Part shown: piece by piece, positions 27,268-35,348 of the stretch
Position numbering within the stretch: position 1 is the stretch's first letter
Layout: each line of letters opens with the position of its first letter
Origin: Lysobacter prati
GTDB lineage: Bacteria > Pseudomonadota > Gammaproteobacteria > Xanthomonadales > Xanthomonadaceae
NCBI RefSeq assembly: GCF_009765215.1
Contig: NZ_VLNV01000013.1
Location: 1-44,166, forward strand
DNA: 44,166 nt
Reading direction: 5' to 3'
The notes under the pieces: model-generated
Database searches by the model: none
The model's input: the letters and a program-made list of their open reading frames with translations, nothing else
What the model was told of the DNA's origin: nothing
Program-made: the position numbers and the translations under genes

Positions 27268-28595
27268 GGCAATGCCTCGAAGGACAGCGCGAGATCTTCG
27301 CGCGGGCGCACGCGATCGGCGCCGAAATGACAGGAGAACGTACTGCCGCGACCGACTTCGCTGCTGATCTCCAGCCGTGCCTGGTGCAGGTTCAGCACGT
27401 GCTTGACGATCGACAGGCCCAGTCCGGTGCCGCCGCTTTCGCGCGAACGGCTGGTGGAGACGCGGTAGAAACGTTCGGTGATGCGCGGCAGGTGCGCGGC
27501 CGGGATGCCGTAACCACTGTCGGCTACTTCCAGCACCGCGCCCTTGCCCTCTGGCCGGAAGCGAATCCGGATCGTGCCGCCGGCCGGGGTGTAGCGGATC
27601 GCGTTGCCGACCAGGTTGGAGAATGCGCTGTGCAGCTCCTTGTTGGAACCCCACAGGTCGACCGCGGCGGCGTCTTCCATCAGGATTTCATGGCGGCCCT
27701 GGCTCAGTGCGACCGCTTCGCGCCGCAGCGTTGTCAGCATCGGCGACATCGCCACGGTTTCCTCGGCCGGCAGGCTGTCCTGCGATTCCAGTCGCGACAG
27801 CGTGAGCAGGTCCTCGACCAGCTGGGTCATGCGCTGCGATTGGCGCTGCATCTCGGCCAGCATCGGCGCCCAGTCCGGATGCTCGGCGGGGTCGAGCATG
27901 TCGAGGTAGCCGTGCACCACGGTCAATGGCGTGCGCAGCTCATGGGAAACGTTGGCGACGAAGTCGCGGCGCATCTGCTCCAGCTGCAGCAGGCGGCTGA
28001 CATCGCGCGCGACCAGCAGCCACAGGTCGTCGGAGTAGGGGATCAGGCGCAGGCTCAGCGTCGCGGCCGGATTCCATGGCGAAGCCACTTCCAGCGTTTC
28101 GGCGTTGCGCCCGGAGGCCAGCCAGTGCGACAGCTGCAAGGGCTGCAGGCGCTGCACGATCGGACCGCCGATGTCGCGCGGGTACTTCAACTGCAGCAGG
28201 CCGATCGCGGCCTCGTTGAACCACTGGATGCGCTGGCTGTTGCGTTCGACCACCACGATCGCGTCGGGCAGCGCCGCCGCGGCGGCACGGTAGGCGCGCA
28301 GCATGTCGATGAGGCGCTTCTTGCGCCCGCGCATTTCCGACTGGCTGCGGTGGAGCAGGCGGTCGAGTTCGTTCCAGATACCTTCGCCCAGCGGCGGCGT
28401 CAGGCGCTGGCGCGCGGTCAGCCGCACCAGCACGCTGCGCAGGCGCCAGTAGTGCCAGGCGACCACGCCCAGCGCGGCGAAGGTGATCACCGGCCATGGT
28501 TGCCCGATGGCAAGGCCGGTCACGGCGGCGATGGCCAGGATCAGGGCGAGTTGGCCCAGGGTGCGGAACCAGGCGGAGCGGGCGCGGGGCGGCAT
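27264..28595 (-). CDS. phoR: Phosphate regulon sensor histidine kinase PhoR
   Basis: The 443-residue kinase has one hydrophobic hairpin (about residues 12-50) and almost no periplasmic domain, as is typical of PhoR. A PAS domain follows (about 100-205, LPDAIVVVERNSQRIQWFNEAA). The phospho-acceptor is H218 (FVANVSHELRTPLT), and the ATPase domain has LVGNAIRYT, DSGYGIP and GTGLGLSIV. It reads phosphate status through the Pst transporter and PhoU in known systems; neither pst nor phoU is in this window. The phoB-phoR gap is 152 bases. Confidence 0.95.
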   Translation of the reverse strand: MPPRARSAWFRTLGQLALILAIAAVTGLAIGQPWPVITFAALGVVAWHYWRLRSVLVRLTARQRLTPPLGEGIWNELDRLLHRSQSEMRGRKKRLIDMLRAYRAAAAALPDAIVVVERNSQRIQWFNEAAIGLLQLKYPRDIGGPIVQRLQPLQLSHWLASGRNAETLEVASPWNPAATLSLRLIPYSDDLWLLVARDVSRLLQLEQMRRDFVANVSHELRTPLTVVHGYLDMLDPAEHPDWAPMLAEMQRQSQRMTQLVEDLLTLSRLESQDSLPAEETVAMSPMLTTLRREAVALSQGRHEILMEDAAAVDLWGSNKELHSAFSNLVGNAIRYTPAGGTIRIRFRPEGKGAVLEVADSGYGIPAAHLPRITERFYRVSTSRSRESGGTGLGLSIVKHVLNLHQARLEISSEVGRGSTFSCHFGADRVRPREDLALSFEALP

Positions 28596-28747
28596 GGCCG
28601 TCGATCAACTATCCATGAGGGTAAGGACTTCCTGAGCGTAGCGAGCGGCCTGCCTGGCCGCCAGCGTGCGGCCCTGCGAATGGTCACTGCGTCGCGAATG
28701 CGGGCCCGGCTGCAGGCCGCGGCCGATCGGCGCCGGCCGCATCCGCT

Positions 28748-29455
28748 TCATGCCGCCAGCGAGGCGGAGAAGCGGTAGCCGGCGCCGCGCACGGTCTGCA
28801 CCATGCCGTCGAGACGATGCGGTTCGAGCGTCTTGCGCAGGCGCCGGATGTGCACGTCGACGGTGCGTTCTTCCACGTAGACGCTGCCGCCCCACACATG
28901 GTCGAGCAGCTGCGTACGGGTGTAGACGCGCTCGGGGTGGGTCATGAAGAAGTGCAGCAGGCGGTACTCGGTCGGACCGATCTGCACCGGCTGGTCGCTG
29001 CCGTCGGCGGCGGCGAACACGCGGTGCGCGGCGCCGTCGATGCGCAGCGGGCCGATGCCGACGCTGCCGTCCTCGTCGTCCTCGCGCGAGCGCCGCAGCA
29101 CGGCGCGGATGCGGGCCAGCAGCTCGCGTGCCGAAAAGGGCTTCACCACGTAGTCGTCGACCCCGGCCTCGAGGCCACCGACACGGTCGTTCTCCTCACC
29201 GCGGGCGGTCAGCATGATGATCGGGATTTCGCGGGTGAGCTGTTCCTTGCGCCAACGCCGCGCCAGTTCCAGTCCGCTGGTGCCGGGCAGCATCCAGTCG
29301 AGCAGGATCAGGTCCGGAACGCGGTCGGCGATGGCCGCCTGGGCCTCGCGCGCGTCGCCGGCGTGGACGGGTTCGTATTCGCCCTTGCGCAGGGCAAAGG
29401 ACACCATGTCGCGGATGGCGGGTTCGTCTTCGACAATCAGGATGCGCTTCTGCAC
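28748..29455 (-). CDS. phoB: Phosphate regulon response regulator PhoB
   Basis: The 235-residue OmpR-type regulator has receiver residue D53 (LILLDWMLPG), a conserved threonine in IIMLTARGEE and lysine in VVKPFSARELL. The winged helix includes GPTEYRLLHFFMTHPERVYTRTQLLDHVWG and the recognition helix RTVDVHIRRLRKTL. It activates phosphate-starvation genes from 18-bp Pho boxes, and one candidate lies upstream (29540-29557), consistent with autoactivation. The gene begins with GTG at 29455 and the ribosome site is weak. It is the first gene of phoB-phoR-ppk-ppx. Confidence 0.96.
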   Translation of the reverse strand: MQKRILIVEDEPAIRDMVSFALRKGEYEPVHAGDAREAQAAIADRVPDLILLDWMLPGTSGLELARRWRKEQLTREIPIIMLTARGEENDRVGGLEAGVDDYVVKPFSARELLARIRAVLRRSREDDEDGSVGIGPLRIDGAAHRVFAAADGSDQPVQIGPTEYRLLHFFMTHPERVYTRTQLLDHVWGGSVYVEERTVDVHIRRLRKTLEPHRLDGMVQTVRGAGYRFSASLAA

Positions 29456-29539
29456 ACGGTCACCGGGGGAGAGGCTGAAGGGTCCTTGGGCCCTGTACTG
29501 CAGGGGCCTGGGGAAGCCGCGTCAGTACACTACCGTTTT

Positions 29540-29557
29540 GTGACGGTGGCATGACAT
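29540..29557 (-). promoter_or_regulatory. Candidate Pho box upstream of phoB
   Basis: On the minus strand the 18 bases read ATGTCAT-GCCA-CCGTCAC. This matches the PhoB consensus CTGTCAT-AT-rich-CTGTCAC at 12 of the 14 direct-repeat positions with exact 7-4-7 spacing; only the central spacer is not AT-rich. A TAGTGT hexamer eight bases downstream could be the -10. Confidence 0.55.
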
Positions 29558-29571
29558 GGTCATCGGACACT

Positions 29572-29596
29572 GCCTCGCGGCTGAAGCCGCTCCCAC
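29572..29596 (-). repeat. REP-like hairpin after bepA
   Basis: On the minus strand GTGGGAGCGGCTTCAGCCGC is followed by GAGGC. This resembles the REP elements of Pseudomonas and Lysobacterales, which begin GTGGGAGCGG and carry a short GC-rich stem. It lies six bases past the bepA stop, so it could also serve as its transcript end. Only one copy is seen here. Confidence 0.5.
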
Positions 29597-29602
29597 CCTT
29601 CG

Positions 29603-31261
29603 CTACTGGCGCCGCAGGTCCTCGTCGCGGATGCCCTGGCGCTTTAGCTCGAGCACGGTCGGGGTGATCGCGGCGATGCGCGACTCGATCCGGGCGCGGG
29701 CGTAGTAGTCCAGGTCGTTGCGGCGCTTGAGGGTATTGAGCTGGACCAGGGCCTGTTCGGGACGGCCATTCAGGTAGGCAGCCTCGGCATAGGCCTCGCC
29801 AGCGCGGATCGGATCGCCGGCGATCTCGCAGGCGCGGGCAAAGGTGCTCTGGAAGATCGCGTCGTTGCCGGAGCTGCCCAGCAGGGGCCGCAGCACGGCT
29901 TGCGCCCGCTTGCCGGCCTCGACGTTGTTGCGCTCGGAGAGCACGTCGGCGTAGGTCAGCACCACCGCACGATTGTTCGGTGTCTGCCGCAGCATCGTCT
30001 CGAAGCGGGCCGTGGCGGCCGCCGCCTTGCCGCTGCGCGCCTCGGCCTGGCCCATCGCCAGGTTCAGCCACATGTCGCCCGGATGCTCGGTCAGCAATTC
30101 GGCCAGAGTGGTCGCCGCGACGCTCGCCTGGTTCCCGCGCAGACGCGCCAGGGCCTGGCCGTAGCGCTGGGCGTCGGTGAACTTCTTGCCACCGGCCATT
30201 CGCTCGTACTCGCGCAGGGCATCGCCCGGCGAATCGGCGCTGAGCACGCGCAGGCGCTCGCGGGCGAACTCGAAGCGCCCGGTACCGCCGCTCTGCGCGG
30301 CCGCGTTGAGCTGTGCACCGACGCCCAGGCTGGCCGGCAGCAGCGGGTTGTTGCTGCCATCGAGCGTGTATTGCGGCTGCGCGGTGCTGTCGGTGCGGCA
30401 TTGCGGCGGGCCGTCCGGATCGCGCACGCAGACCTGTGCGGTGCCGCCCTGTTCGCGCTTGATTCGCGCCGCGCGCTCCTTGGCTTCGGTGATGCGGGTG
30501 ATCGTGACCGGGTGGGTCATCAGCCAGTCCGGCGACTCGCCCCAGTAGTTGGCGCCATTGCTGCGCGAGCGCGCCTGCAGGGTGGCGAAGAAGTCCGCCA
30601 TCGCCTCGGGGTCGTAATGGCTGCGGGCCAGGGTCTGGATGCCCAGACGGTCGGCCTCGGACTCGTTGGAACGGGTGTAGTCGATCTGACGCTGCTGCAT
30701 CAGGCCCATGGCGCTGGCCATCGCCGCCTGCGCAGCGTCGTCGTCGGAGTTTCCGCCGGCGGCCTGGGCGGCGACGATCGCGCCGAGCATGGCCAGCAGG
30801 ATCGGCAACTGGTCACGCTGGGCCCGTTCGGCTCCGCGCAGCACGTGCTGCTGGGTGACGTGGGCGATTTCGTGCGAGAGCACGCCGGCGACCTCGTCCT
30901 CGCGCTCGGCCGCCAGCACCAGCCCGGAGTTCACACCAACGTAGCCGCCCAGGGTGGCGAAGGCGTTGATCTGGCGCTCGCGGAGCATGAAGAAGGTGAA
31001 CGGCTGGCGCGGCCGGTCGCTGTTGGCGGCCAGGCGGGTGCCCAGGGTGTCGAGCCAGCTGTCGAGCAGCGGGTCTTCGAGCAGGTAGTCGTAGTGGCGC
31101 AGCTGCGCCAGCATCATCGCGCCGTACTCCTCCTGCTGGCGCGGGGTCAGCAGTTCTCCGGCCGACGAACCGATGTCCGGCAGGTTGGCTTCCTGTGCCG
31201 GCGCGCAGACGCTGGCGACGGCAAGGGTGAGGGCGGCGGTGAGCAGGGCGATGCGACGCAA
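29603..31261 (-). CDS. bepA: M48 family metalloprotease with TPR repeats, BepA-like
   Basis: BepA is a periplasmic zinc protease and chaperone that assembles or degrades outer-membrane proteins such as LptD. The 552-residue chain has a signal peptide (cleavage after about residue 22), the zinc motif HEIAH (130-134) and third ligand E202 in NESEAD. C-terminal TPR-like helices follow (about 330-540). It is some 65 residues longer than the E. coli protein, partly from a linker near 290-320 rich in P, D and Q. No ATG fits the signal peptide. The TTG at 31261, with GAGGGATCACC upstream, is the best start. Confidence 0.87.
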   Translation of the reverse strand: MRRIALLTAALTLAVASVCAPAQEANLPDIGSSAGELLTPRQQEEYGAMMLAQLRHYDYLLEDPLLDSWLDTLGTRLAANSDRPRQPFTFFMLRERQINAFATLGGYVGVNSGLVLAAEREDEVAGVLSHEIAHVTQQHVLRGAERAQRDQLPILLAMLGAIVAAQAAGGNSDDDAAQAAMASAMGLMQQRQIDYTRSNESEADRLGIQTLARSHYDPEAMADFFATLQARSRSNGANYWGESPDWLMTHPVTITRITEAKERAARIKREQGGTAQVCVRDPDGPPQCRTDSTAQPQYTLDGSNNPLLPASLGVGAQLNAAAQSGGTGRFEFARERLRVLSADSPGDALREYERMAGGKKFTDAQRYGQALARLRGNQASVAATTLAELLTEHPGDMWLNLAMGQAEARSGKAAAATARFETMLRQTPNNRAVVLTYADVLSERNNVEAGKRAQAVLRPLLGSSGNDAIFQSTFARACEIAGDPIRAGEAYAEAAYLNGRPEQALVQLNTLKRRNDLDYYARARIESRIAAITPTVLELKRQGIRDEDLRRQ

Positions 31262-31508
31262 GCAGGTGATCCCTCGAAAGGCCCGTGGCAGAACTTCACG
31301 ACAACGGTGGCAGTAGCGTCCGCAGGATGCGGGGCGGCGCTGTCGCCCGGATGAATCGGCAGTTAATCCGGGCGTCGATCCAAGCCCGCCAGGCCACCCG
31401 GGGCCACCCACGCAACGGCTGTGTTCCGTGCATGGGCTGGAAATGAACCCGGGTCAGGCCCATATTCGACCACAGCCGCATCGGCGAGTTCATGCAGGAG
31501 AGACCGTT

Positions 31509-31814
31509 TTGAGCAGCACCGCGTCCGCCGCGCCGGGAACCGGTAGTTCCCAAGCGCCCGAGATCACCATCTATACCACCGCGGTCTGCCCCTATTGCGT
31601 CGCGGCGAAGAATTTCCTCAAGAGCAAGAACCAGACGTGGACCGAGGTCCGCATCGACCTCGACCCGGCCCAGCGCGAGCTGATGCTCAGCCGTGCCCGT
31701 CGCACCAGCGTGCCGCAGATCTTCGTCGGCGACACCCATGTCGGCGGTTACGACGATATGATCGCCCTGCATCGCGCCGGCGGCCTGGAACCGCTTCTGG
31801 CAGGTGGCGCATGA
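31509..31814 (+). CDS. grxC: Glutaredoxin GrxC-type
   Basis: This 101-residue dithiol glutaredoxin has the active site CPYC (27-30) after the strand ITIYTT. The cis-proline loop is TSVPQIF (67-72) and the glutathione-binding end is GGYDDM. It reduces protein or glutathione disulfides in the cytosol. About 18 residues precede the fold, so the start is less certain. The TTG at 31509 is chosen because GGAGAG lies six bases upstream, while in-frame ATGs further 5' lack a ribosome site. Its stop overlaps the next gene's start by ATGA. Confidence 0.9.
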   Translation: MSSTASAAPGTGSSQAPEITIYTTAVCPYCVAAKNFLKSKNQTWTEVRIDLDPAQRELMLSRARRTSVPQIFVGDTHVGGYDDMIALHRAGGLEPLLAGGA

Positions 31815-32212
31815 GCGATTCGACCGGCAAGACCGAGGGCGACCGCGTCGCCGAGTTCACCGCGTTCCGCAAGCGCATGAACGAGCGCATCCTGGCCGAA
31901 CCCAACCAGGTGGTTCGCAGATTTTTCGCGCTCGATACCCAGACGTACCAGGCCGGCGCGCTCGACGTGAAGACCAAGGAGCTGCTGGGCCTGGTGGCTT
32001 CGATGGTGCTGCGTTGCGACGACTGCATCAGCTACCACGTTGCCCAGTGCAAGGAAGCCGGGGTCAACCGCGAGGAGATGTTCGAGGCGTTCTCGGTGGG
32101 GCTGGTGGTCGGCGGCTCGATCGTGATTCCGCACATGCGCCGCGCCGTCGATTTCCTCGACCGGCTGGAGCAGGGCGAGGCGACGGCGCCTGAAGGCCAC
32201 GACCACGGCTGA
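31811..32212 (+). CDS. AhpD-fold (carboxymuconolactone decarboxylase family) protein
   Basis: This 133-residue all-helical protein carries E57, C69, C72 and H76 (KELLGLVASMVLRCDDCISYH). The spacing is exactly that of the catalytic E118, C130, C133 and H137 of Mycobacterium AhpD. It is therefore probably a redox-active member of the family (thiol peroxidase or disulfide reductase) rather than a true decarboxylase. It is coupled to the upstream glutaredoxin gene by a four-base overlap. The tail EGHDHG is histidine-rich. The electron donor and substrate are not known. Confidence 0.9.
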   Translation: MSDSTGKTEGDRVAEFTAFRKRMNERILAEPNQVVRRFFALDTQTYQAGALDVKTKELLGLVASMVLRCDDCISYHVAQCKEAGVNREEMFEAFSVGLVVGGSIVIPHMRRAVDFLDRLEQGEATAPEGHDHG

Positions 32213-32324
32213 GGCCGCGGCGGGGCTGTGCCTTTCGTGGCGACCTGCTCGTCCACGACGGCCCGGGATGCGTTCGGGGCCTGCCTGAAACCGCTGTCAC
32301 GGGCATTCAGACGAAAGTCCGAGG

Positions 32325-32348
32325 CGCCCGGTCCTGCAGGACCGGGCG
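32325..32348 (+). terminator. Hairpin after the grxC operon
   Basis: A perfect 24-base palindrome (10-bp stem, TGCA loop) lies 113 bases past the operon stop and 80 bases before the isocitrate dehydrogenase start. No T run follows, so intrinsic termination would be weak. A CATAAT hexamer right after it could be the -10 of the next gene. Confidence 0.5.
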
Positions 32349-32427
32349 GCTTCCGGCATAATTCCGGGGCTAACCATCCGGCGCCGTACCCTCCGCAGGG
32401 CGCCCATCAGCCTGGAAGAAATCCCCT

Positions 32428-33435
32428 ATGACGCAGACCATCACGGTCATCCGTGGCGACGGTATCGGCCCGGAAATCATGGACGCCACCCTGCACGTGC
32501 TCGACACGATGGATGTCGGACTGCAGTACGAATTCGCCGACGCCGGCCTGGTCGCGCTCGAGAAGCACGGCGAGCTGCTGCCGCAGGCGACGATGGACTC
32601 GATCCGCAAGAACCGCATCGCGCTCAAGAGCCCGCTGACCACGCCGGTCGGCGAGGGCTTCAGCTCGATCAACGTCGAGCTGCGCAAGCGCTTCGACCTG
32701 TACGCCAACGTGCGTCCGGCCAAGTCGTTCCCGAACACCAAGTCGCGCTTCCCGACCGGCGTCGACCTGATCACGGTGCGCGAGAACACCGAAGGCGCCT
32801 ACATCGGCGAGGGCCAGACGGTGTCGGAAGACGGTGAAGTCGCCATGCTGACCCAGAAGGTCACGCGTCGCGGTTCCGAGCGCATCGTGCGCTACGCCTT
32901 CGATCTGGCGCGCAAGACCGGCCGCAAGAAGGTCACGGTCGTGCACAAGGCCAACATCCTCAAGTCGACGTCGGGCCTGTTCCTCAAGACCGCTCGCGCG
33001 GTGGCGACGGAATACCCGGACATCGAGTGCAACGAGATGATCGTGGACAACACCTGCATGCAGCTGGTGATGCGTCCGGAGCAGTTCGACATCATCGTCA
33101 CCACCAATCTGTTCGGCGACATCATTTCCGATCTGTGCGCGGGTCTGGTCGGCGGTCTCGGCTTGGCGCCGGGCGCCAACATCGGCACCGATGCGGCGAT
33201 CTTCGAAGCCGTGCACGGCACCGCTCCGGACATCGCAGGGCAGGGCAAGGCCAATCCGTGCGCGCTGCTGCTGGGCGCGGCGCAGATGCTCGACCACCTC
33301 GGCCAGCCGGAAAAGGCGAGCCGCCTGCGCGCGGCAATCATCGCCACGCTCGAGGCCAAGGACTCGCTGACGCCGGACCTGGGCGGCAGCGGCAACACGA
33401 TGTCGTTCGCGAAGGCGATTGCCGGCCGGATCTGA
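32428..33435 (+). CDS. Isocitrate dehydrogenase, NAD-type
   Basis: This 335-residue decarboxylating dehydrogenase converts isocitrate to 2-oxoglutarate in the TCA cycle. It starts ITVIRGDGIGPEIMDATL and has the substrate loop SSINVELRKRFDLYANVRP, the metal-binding aspartates in TNLFGDIISDLCAGLVGG and the coenzyme loop HGTAPDIAGQGKANP. The short length and the absence of the NADP-binding lysine-tyrosine pair of E. coli Icd after the HGTAP loop favour NAD use. 3-Isopropylmalate and homoisocitrate dehydrogenases are close relatives, but the SSINVE loop favours isocitrate. Confidence 0.9.
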   Translation: MTQTITVIRGDGIGPEIMDATLHVLDTMDVGLQYEFADAGLVALEKHGELLPQATMDSIRKNRIALKSPLTTPVGEGFSSINVELRKRFDLYANVRPAKSFPNTKSRFPTGVDLITVRENTEGAYIGEGQTVSEDGEVAMLTQKVTRRGSERIVRYAFDLARKTGRKKVTVVHKANILKSTSGLFLKTARAVATEYPDIECNEMIVDNTCMQLVMRPEQFDIIVTTNLFGDIISDLCAGLVGGLGLAPGANIGTDAAIFEAVHGTAPDIAGQGKANPCALLLGAAQMLDHLGQPEKASRLRAAIIATLEAKDSLTPDLGGSGNTMSFAKAIAGRI

Positions 33436-33457
33436 TCCGCTCTGGCTTCAGTGCGTG

Positions 33458-33488
33458 ACGGGGCGCTTCGGCGCCCCGTTTGCGTTTC
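33458..33488 (+). terminator. Rho-independent terminator after isocitrate dehydrogenase
   Basis: A perfect 9-bp stem (ACGGGGCGC, loop TTCG) is followed by TTGCGTTT, 22 bases past the stop codon. The TTCG loop is unusually stable in RNA. Confidence 0.85.
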
Positions 33489-33537
33489 GGGGGCTGGTTG
33501 TTCTCAGGGTGGCTGGCTGCGGCAGGGCGTCGTCCGC

Positions 33538-33631
33538 CGGGCTGGGGATTGCTCCGCCCCTTCGTCGGACATCCTGTCCGAAGGCGGGGCGCGGGACATC
33601 CATGTCCCGCTGCTGCGCAATCCCCAGCCCG
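33538..33631. repeat. Three-way-junction element
   Basis: A 15-bp perfect outer stem (33538-33552 with 33617-33631) encloses two further hairpins. One is imperfect at about 33555-33591, with core CGGACA-TCC-TGTCCG. The other is perfect, 9 bp, at 33591-33610 (GCGGGACAT-CC-ATGTCCCGC). No reading frame with family similarity covers it. Confidence 0.75.
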
Positions 33632-33674
33632 TCGAACGACGCTCTGGCGTTCATTTCGCGGTCTTCGGCGGGAA

Positions 33675-33805
33675 CCCGTCATCCCCGCGTAGGCGGGGAC
33701 CCAGTGACGTTGCTCCAAGCCCGTCATTCCCGCGAAGGCGGGAACCTAGTGACGTTGCTCCAAGCCCGTCTTTCCCGCGAAGTCGGGAACCCATGGACGT
33801 TGCTC
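33675..33805. repeat. Three tandem 45-bp stem-loop repeats
   Basis: Units begin at 33675, 33720 and 33765 with an exact 45-base period. Each has CCCGTC, a 6-7-bp stem around GAAG/GTAG, GGGAACC-type bases and a GTGACGTTGCTCCAAG-like tail. Units 1 and 2 differ by a C-G to T-A change that keeps the stem paired. They belong to the family at 11768 and 23470. Confidence 0.85.
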
Positions 33806-33937
33806 TTTCGCAGGTACACCGGCTTTGACCTGCGCGCCATCCTCACCCACGCGCAGCCATCGTTCTGCCCATGCACTCGACAGCGCCCTTGCTGCACTGC
33901 AAAATCCGCAGGCTTACAAATCCATCCGGATGAAAAG

Positions 33938-35272
33938 ATGAACGATTCGGTCCGCCCAAGCGCCTTGGCGCTGGCGCCGCTCCTGCTGTTCCTGGCGCTG
34001 TTCTTCGGTGCGGGCCTGTACTACACGACGCACGGCGAGGCGATGGGCTTCTACCAGCTGCGCGCGCCGGTGGCGATCCTGCCGGCGCTGGCGCTGTCGG
34101 CGTTCATCGCCTGGCGTCGCGGCCTCAAGCCGCTGGAGACGCTGCTGTCGGGCATGGGCGACCACAACGTGGTGCTGATGTGCCTGATCTTCCTGCTCGC
34201 CGGTGGCTTCGTCGAGGTGTCCAAGGCCATTGGCGCGGTCGACGCGATCGTCGCGCTTGGTATCGGCCATGTGCATCCGGCGCTGTTGCTGCCGGGTCTG
34301 TTTGTCGTCGCCGGCTTCATCTCGCTGTCGCTGGGCACCTCGATGGGAACGATCGCCGCGGTCGCTCCGATTGCGCTGGGCGTGTCCGATGCGTCCGGCC
34401 TGGACCGCGCGCTGGTGCTCGGCGCGGTGATCGGCGGTGCGACGTTTGGCGACAACCTGTCGGTCATCTCCGACACCGCCATCGTTGCCAGTCGCACCCA
34501 GGGCTGCAGCATGCGCGACAAGTTCCGCGAGAACCTGAAACTGGCGTTGCCGGCGGCGGTGCTTACCGTGATCGTGCTGGGTCTGGTTGCCGATACGGCG
34601 CCGGTGCAGCCGCTTGATCCGGTCTCGCCCTGGCTGATCGTTCCGTATCTGATCGTGCTTGGGTTGGCGCTGGCCGGTGTCGACGTGATCATCGTGCTGA
34701 GCCTGGGCCTGGTGATCGCCGGCGCGTTTGGCGCGATCTTCTCCGACGAGTTCAGTGTCGCTTCCTACGCCACCCACATCTGGGAAGGCTTCGAGAGCAT
34801 GGTCGAAATCACCCTGCTGTCGCTGCTGGTCGGCGGCCTCGGCGCGCTGATGAAGGCCACCGGCGGACTGAGCTGGCTGGCGCAGGTGATCGGGCGTTTC
34901 GCCCGTGGCCACCGCAGCCGGCGCGCCGGTGAAATCAGCATCGCCACGTTGTCGGCGACGACGGACGTGTTCACCGCCAACAACACGGTCGCGATCCTGA
35001 TCAGCGGCGGCCTCGCCCGTGACATCGCCCAGCAGCACGGCGTGCCGCCGGCGCGCGCTGCCAGCGTTCTCGACATCTTTGCCTGCGTCACCCAGGGCGT
35101 GCTGCCCTACGGTGCGCAGATCCTGCTGGCGGCATCTCTGGGTGCGGTATCGCCGCTGGCGCTCGCAGGCAGCGTCCACTACAGCTGGCTGCTCGGTGCG
35201 ATCACCGTGATCGCGATGCTGTGGCCGCGTCGCGAGAAGGCGCCTGCGCAGCTGCATGCGGATGGCGGCTAG
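33938..35272 (+). CDS. Na+/H+ antiporter, NhaC family
   Basis: This 444-residue inner-membrane protein has about eleven hydrophobic helices and family blocks such as SLGTSMGTIAAVAPIALGVS and GGATFGDNLSVISDTAIVASRTQGC. NhaC-type carriers exchange sodium (sometimes with organic anions, as in malate/lactate antiporters) for protons. The start at 33938 begins just before the first helix. Its ribosome site (GGATGAAAAG) is weak, and the frame remains open upstream only because of the GC-rich repeats. It is transcribed alone after the repeat-filled spacer. Confidence 0.9.
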   Translation: MNDSVRPSALALAPLLLFLALFFGAGLYYTTHGEAMGFYQLRAPVAILPALALSAFIAWRRGLKPLETLLSGMGDHNVVLMCLIFLLAGGFVEVSKAIGAVDAIVALGIGHVHPALLLPGLFVVAGFISLSLGTSMGTIAAVAPIALGVSDASGLDRALVLGAVIGGATFGDNLSVISDTAIVASRTQGCSMRDKFRENLKLALPAAVLTVIVLGLVADTAPVQPLDPVSPWLIVPYLIVLGLALAGVDVIIVLSLGLVIAGAFGAIFSDEFSVASYATHIWEGFESMVEITLLSLLVGGLGALMKATGGLSWLAQVIGRFARGHRSRRAGEISIATLSATTDVFTANNTVAILISGGLARDIAQQHGVPPARAASVLDIFACVTQGVLPYGAQILLAASLGAVSPLALAGSVHYSWLLGAITVIAMLWPRREKAPAQLHADGG

Positions 35273-35299
35273 ATCATCGCCGGCAGCGATGGCAGTAAC

Positions 35300-35331
35300 A
35301 AAAAAGGGCGCGGATATCCGCGCCCTTTTTT
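35300..35331. terminator. Bidirectional rho-independent terminator
   Basis: A perfect 32-base palindrome with six A on the left, a GC-rich 10-bp arm pair and six T on the right. It lies between the convergent antiporter and Bax-inhibitor genes and gives a T run to both transcripts. Confidence 0.95.
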
Positions 35332-35348
35332 CGTCGCGAAGGATGGGC

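Noticed and set aside
33675-33805. CRISPR array
   Set aside because: Period is 45 but nearly the whole unit is repeated with no variable spacers, only three copies exist, and no cas gene is present.
33419-33937. Coding sequence through the repeat region as an N-terminal extension of the antiporter
   Set aside because: The frame crosses a terminator, a three-way junction and tandem repeats and has no similarity; membrane helices start only after 33938.
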